64,000 nucleotides of DNA from Paenarthrobacter histidinolovorans (GTDB taxonomy: Bacteria > Actinomycetota > Actinomycetes > Actinomycetales > Micrococcaceae): NCBI RefSeq assembly GCF_014647595.1, contig NZ_BMPM01000010.1:1-64000 (forward strand). Reading direction: 5' to 3'. The notes beneath the pieces are model-generated. The model was not told the DNA's origin, did no database searches, and worked only from the letters and a program-made list of their open reading frames with translations. Shown here piece by piece: positions 60,306 to 64,000 of this stretch (within the stretch, counting starts at the first letter, position 1; each line of letters opens with the position of its first letter). The translations under genes and the position numbers were made by a program.

Positions 60306-62054
60306 TCATGCGTGTGCTTCCTGGGTGGCCTTCGAACTGTTCATGGGGATGCGGACGCCGCGTTCGTTGGCGACCTCGACAGCACGGTCGTAGCCGGCGT
60401 CGACGTGGCGGATGACGCCCATGCCGGGGTCATTGGTCAACAGCCGTTCGAGCTTCTCCGCAGCCAGGTCAGTACCGTCAGCGACCGAAACCTGCCCGGC
60501 GTGCAGGGACCGGCCAATACCAACACCGCCACCGTGATGGATCGACACCCACGTAGCACCCGAAGAGGTGTTGATCAGGGCGTTCAGCAACGGCCAGTCA
60601 GCAATAGCATCGGAACCGTCCGCCATGGACTCGGTCTCCCGGTACGGGGACGCCACCGAACCGGAGTCCAGGTGGTCACGACCAATCACGATCGGGGCCT
60701 TGACCTTGCCCTCCTTGACCAACTGGTTGAACAACAACCCGGCCTTGGCGCGCTCGCCGTACCCAAGCCAGCAAATACGCGCCGGCAGGCCCTCGAACTC
60801 CACCCGCTCCTGCGCCGCGTCAATCCACTTATGCAGGTGCTTGTTCTCCGGGAACAACTCCTTGATCGCCTCATCCGTGACCCGGATATCCTCCGGGTCA
60901 CCCGAGAGCGCAACCCAACGGAACGGGCCCAGACCCTCACAGAACAACGGACGAATATACGCCGGAACGAAACCAGGGAACTCAAACGCCCGCTCGTACC
61001 CGCCCTTGCGTGCCTCATCACGGATCGAGTTGCCGTAATCAAAGACCTCAGCACCGGCGTCCTGGAACTCCACCATGGCCTGCACGTGCCGGGCCATGGA
61101 CGCCTGGGCCTTCTTCGTGAACCCTTCCGGATCCGCCTCGGCCTCCGTGTGCCACTCAGCCACCGTGATGCCCTCCGGCAGGTAGGACAACGGATCATGC
61201 GCACTGGTCTGGTCCGTGACCACATCAAAAGTGATCTCCCCGGCCTTGTGACGGCGCAGCAGCTCCGGGAACACCTCAGCGGCGTTACCCACATACCCCA
61301 CCGACCAGCCGCGACGCTCGTCCTTAGCCTTCTGGACCTTCGCCAGGGCGGCATCGAGATCCGTTTCGACCTCGTCCAAGTACCGCTTACCCGCACGACG
61401 ACGCAGACGGGTCTCATCCACATCCACGATCAAGCACGCGCCGTCGTTCAACGTCACGGCCAACGGCTGCGCGCCGCCCATACCACCACACCCACCAGTC
61501 AACGTCAGCGTCCCGGCCAGCGGTCCCTCCGTAGAACCCTCCACAGCCGGGGCCGGGTGCCGGCCCTCCGCTTTGAGCTTGTTCCCCACCGCGGCGAAGG
61601 TTTCATACGTGCCCTGCAGGATGCCCTGCGTGCCGATGTAAATCCACGACCCGGCCGTCATCTGGCCGTACATCATCAAACCCTCAGCCTCGAGCCGGCG
61701 GAACTCAGGCCACGTCGCCCAATCCCCCACCAGGTTCGAGTTCGCCAACAACACCCGCGGAGCCCACTCATGAGTGCGGAACACACCCACCGGCTTACCC
61801 GACTGAACCAACAGAGTCTCGTCCTTCTCCATGGTCTCCAACGTCCGGGTAATCGCATCAAACGCAGCCCACGACCGGAAAGCACGGCCCGTGCCCCCAT
61901 AAACAACCAAGTCATCCGGCCGCTCAGCAACCTCCGGATCCAGATTGTTCATCAACATGCGCAACGGCGCCTCGGTCTGCCACGACTTGGCAGTAAGCTC
62001 AGTACCCCGCGCGGCCTTAACCGGACGGGCACCAGAAGTGAAATCGGCAGTCAT
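60306..62054 (-). CDS. hutU: Urocanate hydratase
   Basis: A 582-residue urocanase that converts urocanate to imidazolone propionate with tightly bound NAD. Family blocks are VVYGGTGRAFRSWAAFD, MTAGSWIYIGTQGILQGTYE, LTGGCGGMGGAQPLAVTLN (NAD site) and the catalytic-Cys region RICWLGYGERAKAG. The length is slightly above the usual ~555. TAGGAG precedes ATG 62054. It lies 37 nt after the ABC solute-binding gene in the same direction. Confidence 0.97.
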   Translation of the reverse strand: MTADFTSGARPVKAARGTELTAKSWQTEAPLRMLMNNLDPEVAERPDDLVVYGGTGRAFRSWAAFDAITRTLETMEKDETLLVQSGKPVGVFRTHEWAPRVLLANSNLVGDWATWPEFRRLEAEGLMMYGQMTAGSWIYIGTQGILQGTYETFAAVGNKLKAEGRHPAPAVEGSTEGPLAGTLTLTGGCGGMGGAQPLAVTLNDGACLIVDVDETRLRRRAGKRYLDEVETDLDAALAKVQKAKDERRGWSVGYVGNAAEVFPELLRRHKAGEITFDVVTDQTSAHDPLSYLPEGITVAEWHTEAEADPEGFTKKAQASMARHVQAMVEFQDAGAEVFDYGNSIRDEARKGGYERAFEFPGFVPAYIRPLFCEGLGPFRWVALSGDPEDIRVTDEAIKELFPENKHLHKWIDAAQERVEFEGLPARICWLGYGERAKAGLLFNQLVKEGKVKAPIVIGRDHLDSGSVASPYRETESMADGSDAIADWPLLNALINTSSGATWVSIHHGGGVGIGRSLHAGQVSVADGTDLAAEKLERLLTNDPGMGVIRHVDAGYDRAVEVANERGVRIPMNSSKATQEAHA

Positions 62055-62091
62055 TGTCTTACTCCTAAAAATTCCGGCAGAACAGCGGGGA

Positions 62092-63003
62092 CTAGCCCAG
62101 GTTCTTGGTCTTGAGCCATTCCTTGGCGATTTCGCCGATGTCCTCGAACTTGGCTACGCGGCCGTTCATCTTGATCAGGTCTTCAGTGGTCAGGGCGGCA
62201 GATACCTTGTCCAGCGTTTCCTTGACCGTGGCCGAGGACTTCTTCTGGTTGATGACCGGAACGATGTTCTCGGAGAGGAAGAGGTTCTTGTTGTCCTCGA
62301 GTGCCACCAGGTTGTTCTCCGCCAGTGCGGGGTCCGTGCTGAAGAGGTCCGCTACCTGGATCTGACCGGAAAGGAGGGCATTCAGCGTGAGCGGCCCACC
62401 GGCGTCGAGCGCTGAAAATTCCTTGAACTCGAGGTTGTAGACGGACTTCAGGCCGGCCACGCCGTTGAGGCGGGTCTTCCACTCCGGCGGGCCGCCCAGG
62501 ACAAGGTCCTTGGCAACAGGCTGGAGGTCCTCAATGGTCTTGAGCTTGTACTGATCGGCGATGTCCTTCTTGACGGTGAGGACATCCTTGTCCTGGGCGT
62601 CGGAGGCTTCCAAAACGCTCAAGCCGGAGGGAATCTTGGTGGTCAATTCCTTGGCCACGTCCTCGGAAGAAACAGCCTTGGTGGCGGAATCGAGGTACTG
62701 CAGGAGCGCTCCGCCGTACTCGGGCATGAGGTCGATGGACCCGTCCTTGAGGGCGGGAATGGTGACCTCGCGGCTGCCGATGCTGGGCTTCTCGGTGACC
62801 TCGACGCCCTTGGCTTTGAGGGCTTCGGCGTAGATCTTGGCGATCAGTTGGCTTTCCGGGAAGTCAGCGGAACCGACAATAATGCTGTCGCTCGACGCCG
62901 CGGCCGCAGTATTGGAGGAACTCAGTGGATCCCCGCCGCCGCAGCCACTGAGGGTGATGGCGGCAACTGCCGCAAGGGTGAAACCGGTGAGGTACTTCTT
63001 CAT
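62092..63003 (-). CDS. OpuAC-type ABC transporter solute-binding lipoprotein
   Basis: A 303-residue lipoprotein with signal peptide and lipobox TLSGC (Cys21). The body is the glycine-betaine/choline-binding (OpuAC, PF04069) fold: IIVGSADFPESQLIAKIYAE, the PSIGSREVTIPALKDGSIDL hinge and LMPEYGGALLQYL. Several such systems serve histidine or other quaternary-amine-like ligands; the place directly before hutU suggests a histidine or urocanate importer (inference). AGGAG precedes ATG 63003. Confidence 0.85.
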   Translation of the reverse strand: MKKYLTGFTLAAVAAITLSGCGGGDPLSSSNTAAAASSDSIIVGSADFPESQLIAKIYAEALKAKGVEVTEKPSIGSREVTIPALKDGSIDLMPEYGGALLQYLDSATKAVSSEDVAKELTTKIPSGLSVLEASDAQDKDVLTVKKDIADQYKLKTIEDLQPVAKDLVLGGPPEWKTRLNGVAGLKSVYNLEFKEFSALDAGGPLTLNALLSGQIQVADLFSTDPALAENNLVALEDNKNLFLSENIVPVINQKKSSATVKETLDKVSAALTTEDLIKMNGRVAKFEDIGEIAKEWLKTKNLG

Positions 63004-63079
63004 GTCAATTCTCCTGGGACAGGCGCCGCAGGGCATGCGGCAGCCAGGTGGGGGTGGGGGACGTGCAAATAGCTTGTAG

Positions 63080-63796
63080 CTAGACCGTGACGGGGGTTTT
63101 CACGGGTTCGGCTGCAGGAACCGGTTTGATGGTGCGCCGGGTCAGTCCGGGTGAGACAACGCGGCGGGTGATGAAGGCGAGGAGCTGGTCGAAGAACAGG
63201 GCCAGCAAAGCGACCAGGATTGCGCCCGCAACCATCTGGCTGTAGTCGTTCTGGGCCTTGCCGTCGATCAGCAGGCGACCGAGGCCACCGAGCGAAATGT
63301 ATGCGGCGATGGTCGCCGTCGAAATGATTTGCAGCAGGGCGCTGCGGATGCCGGACAAAACCAGCGGAAGCGAGCAAGGCAGTTGGACATCCGTAAGAAT
63401 CTTCATGGTGCGGAAGCCCATGCCTTTGGCAGCGTCGACGGCGGCAGCATCCACTGCGCGAACACCGGCATAGGTGTTGGTCAGGATCGGCGGAACTGCG
63501 AGCAGGACCAACACGATGAGGCTTGGGAGGACGTAGCCCATACGGGACGGGAAAGCGGGCGAGATGAGCAGTACCAGGAGGATCAGCAGACCGACGCTCG
63601 GAAGAGCGCGGAGCGCATTGGCGAGGCCGGCGATCATGAACACGCCCTTGCCGGTCACCCCGATGTAAATGCCAAGCGGCACCGCGATGATGGCAGCTAC
63701 GGCCAGCGCGATAAGCGAGTAGAGGAGATGCTCGCCGATCAGTGTGGGGATACCGTCTGCACCACTCCAGTGCGCGGGGTCGAACAAGTAGTTCAC
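63080..63796 (-). CDS. Osmoprotectant-type ABC transporter permease
   Basis: A 238-residue inner-membrane permease with five to six helices and the EAA-type loop (AAVDAAKGMGFRTMKILTDV) that contacts the ATPase. The segment ALRALPSVGLLILLVLLISP is typical of OpuBB/OpuBD. GTG 63796 overlaps the stop of the next permease as GTGA. It pairs with that permease and the binding protein to form one importer. Confidence 0.87.
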   Translation of the reverse strand: MNYLFDPAHWSGADGIPTLIGEHLLYSLIALAVAAIIAVPLGIYIGVTGKGVFMIAGLANALRALPSVGLLILLVLLISPAFPSRMGYVLPSLIVLVLLAVPPILTNTYAGVRAVDAAAVDAAKGMGFRTMKILTDVQLPCSLPLVLSGIRSALLQIISTATIAAYISLGGLGRLLIDGKAQNDYSQMVAGAILVALLALFFDQLLAFITRRVVSPGLTRRTIKPVPAAEPVKTPVTV

Positions 63797-64000
63797 GATG
63801 CCACCACCTTGGGGGTCCACGGTGTCAGCCACCGGTTGAGAAGAATGATCAGCCCGTCCAGGATCATGGCCAGGACCACGCAAAGCACGATGCCGGCGAT
63901 GATCGGCGTGTAGAAACGGAGCTGGAAGCCCTGCGTGAAGAGCGAACCGAGCTGCGGGATGCCCAACAGTGCAGCCACTGAGACCAGGCTGACGTTGGAA
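63793..64000 (-). CDS. Second ABC permease, 5' part outside window
   Basis: The C-terminal 68 residues of a permease (SNVSLVSVAALLGIPQLGSL... to PKVVAS) run off the right edge. A long hydrophobic helix (IIAGIVLCVVLAMILDGLIILL) and the coupling to the following permease mark it as the second OpuB-type membrane subunit. The ATPase gene is expected further upstream, beyond the window. Confidence 0.8.
   Translation of the reverse strand, partial: SNVSLVSVAALLGIPQLGSLFTQGFQLRFYTPIIAGIVLCVVLAMILDGLIILLNRWLTPWTPKVVAS

Noticed and set aside
1..64000. tRNA, rRNA, transposase, integrase or prophage genes
   Set aside because: I looked for cloverleaf ends, typical transposase motifs and phage blocks and saw none.

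Overview
The window looks like a piece of chromosome from a high-GC actinobacterium of the Arthrobacter/Paenarthrobacter type. The reasons are the GC-rich codon use, dense operons with 4-nt ATGA/GTGA/TTGA overlaps, many apparently leaderless genes, and a soil-type mix of catabolic operons, each beside its own regulator. I see no rRNA or tRNA gene, CRISPR array, transposase or phage gene. This assignment is inference from gene content and composition.

Layout. 1-2.1 kb: the 3' end of an unidentified gene, then a DUF3817 membrane protein, a 2H-phosphoesterase-like protein and a GIY-YIG-like protein. 2.1-7.1 kb: asparagine/aspartate catabolism (FadR-type regulator, L-asparaginase, aspartase, asparagine permease) ending in a strong hairpin. 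7.1-14.4 kb: a complete non-phosphorylating L-fucose pathway (GntR regulator, lactonase, fucose dehydrogenase-like AKR, mutarotase, GH29 alpha-L-fucosidase, L-fuconate dehydratase and, divergently, an FAH-family hydrolase and an SDR). 14.5-17.2 kb: a GNAT-AAA+ fusion and LtrA. 17.2-28.4 kb: mixed small genes, including HD hydrolase, SDR/TetR pair, serine hydrolase, GluQ, two Lrp regulators, a WXG100-headed protein with a lipoprotein partner, LysE, ArsR/SRPBCC pair, an unknown helical protein and DUF4383.

28.4-44.3 kb: a secreted GH28 polygalacturonase, then a creatine/sarcosine block. IclR, creatinase and an MHS transporter are read to the left. A GntR gene is divergent from glyA-soxB-soxD-soxA-soxG-sdaA-purU, read to the right. 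Together these would take creatine through sarcosine, glycine and serine to pyruvate while disposing of the one-carbon units. 44.4-48.4 kb: PucR regulator divergent from an NCS1 permease and a NodB-fold hydrolase. 48.4-58.6 kb: DUF456, malic enzyme, TetR, three secreted FG-GAP/VCBS paralogues in tandem, two MFS transporters and RraA. 58.6-64 kb: a histidine-utilisation segment (a HAL-family lyase with a non-canonical MIO site, urocanase, and an osmoprotectant-type ABC importer cut by the window edge).

The observations most worth a second look are: a 132-bp near-identical inverted repeat 15 kb apart carrying the 3' end of the GNAT-AAA+ gene; the GNAT-AAA+ fusion itself; nine genes whose -10 hexamer lies exactly six bases before the start codon; the HAL-family lyase reading Gly-Thr-Ala where Ala-Ser-Gly is expected; the WXG100/lipoprotein pair; and a shared ACATCCGA motif in the fucose promoters.
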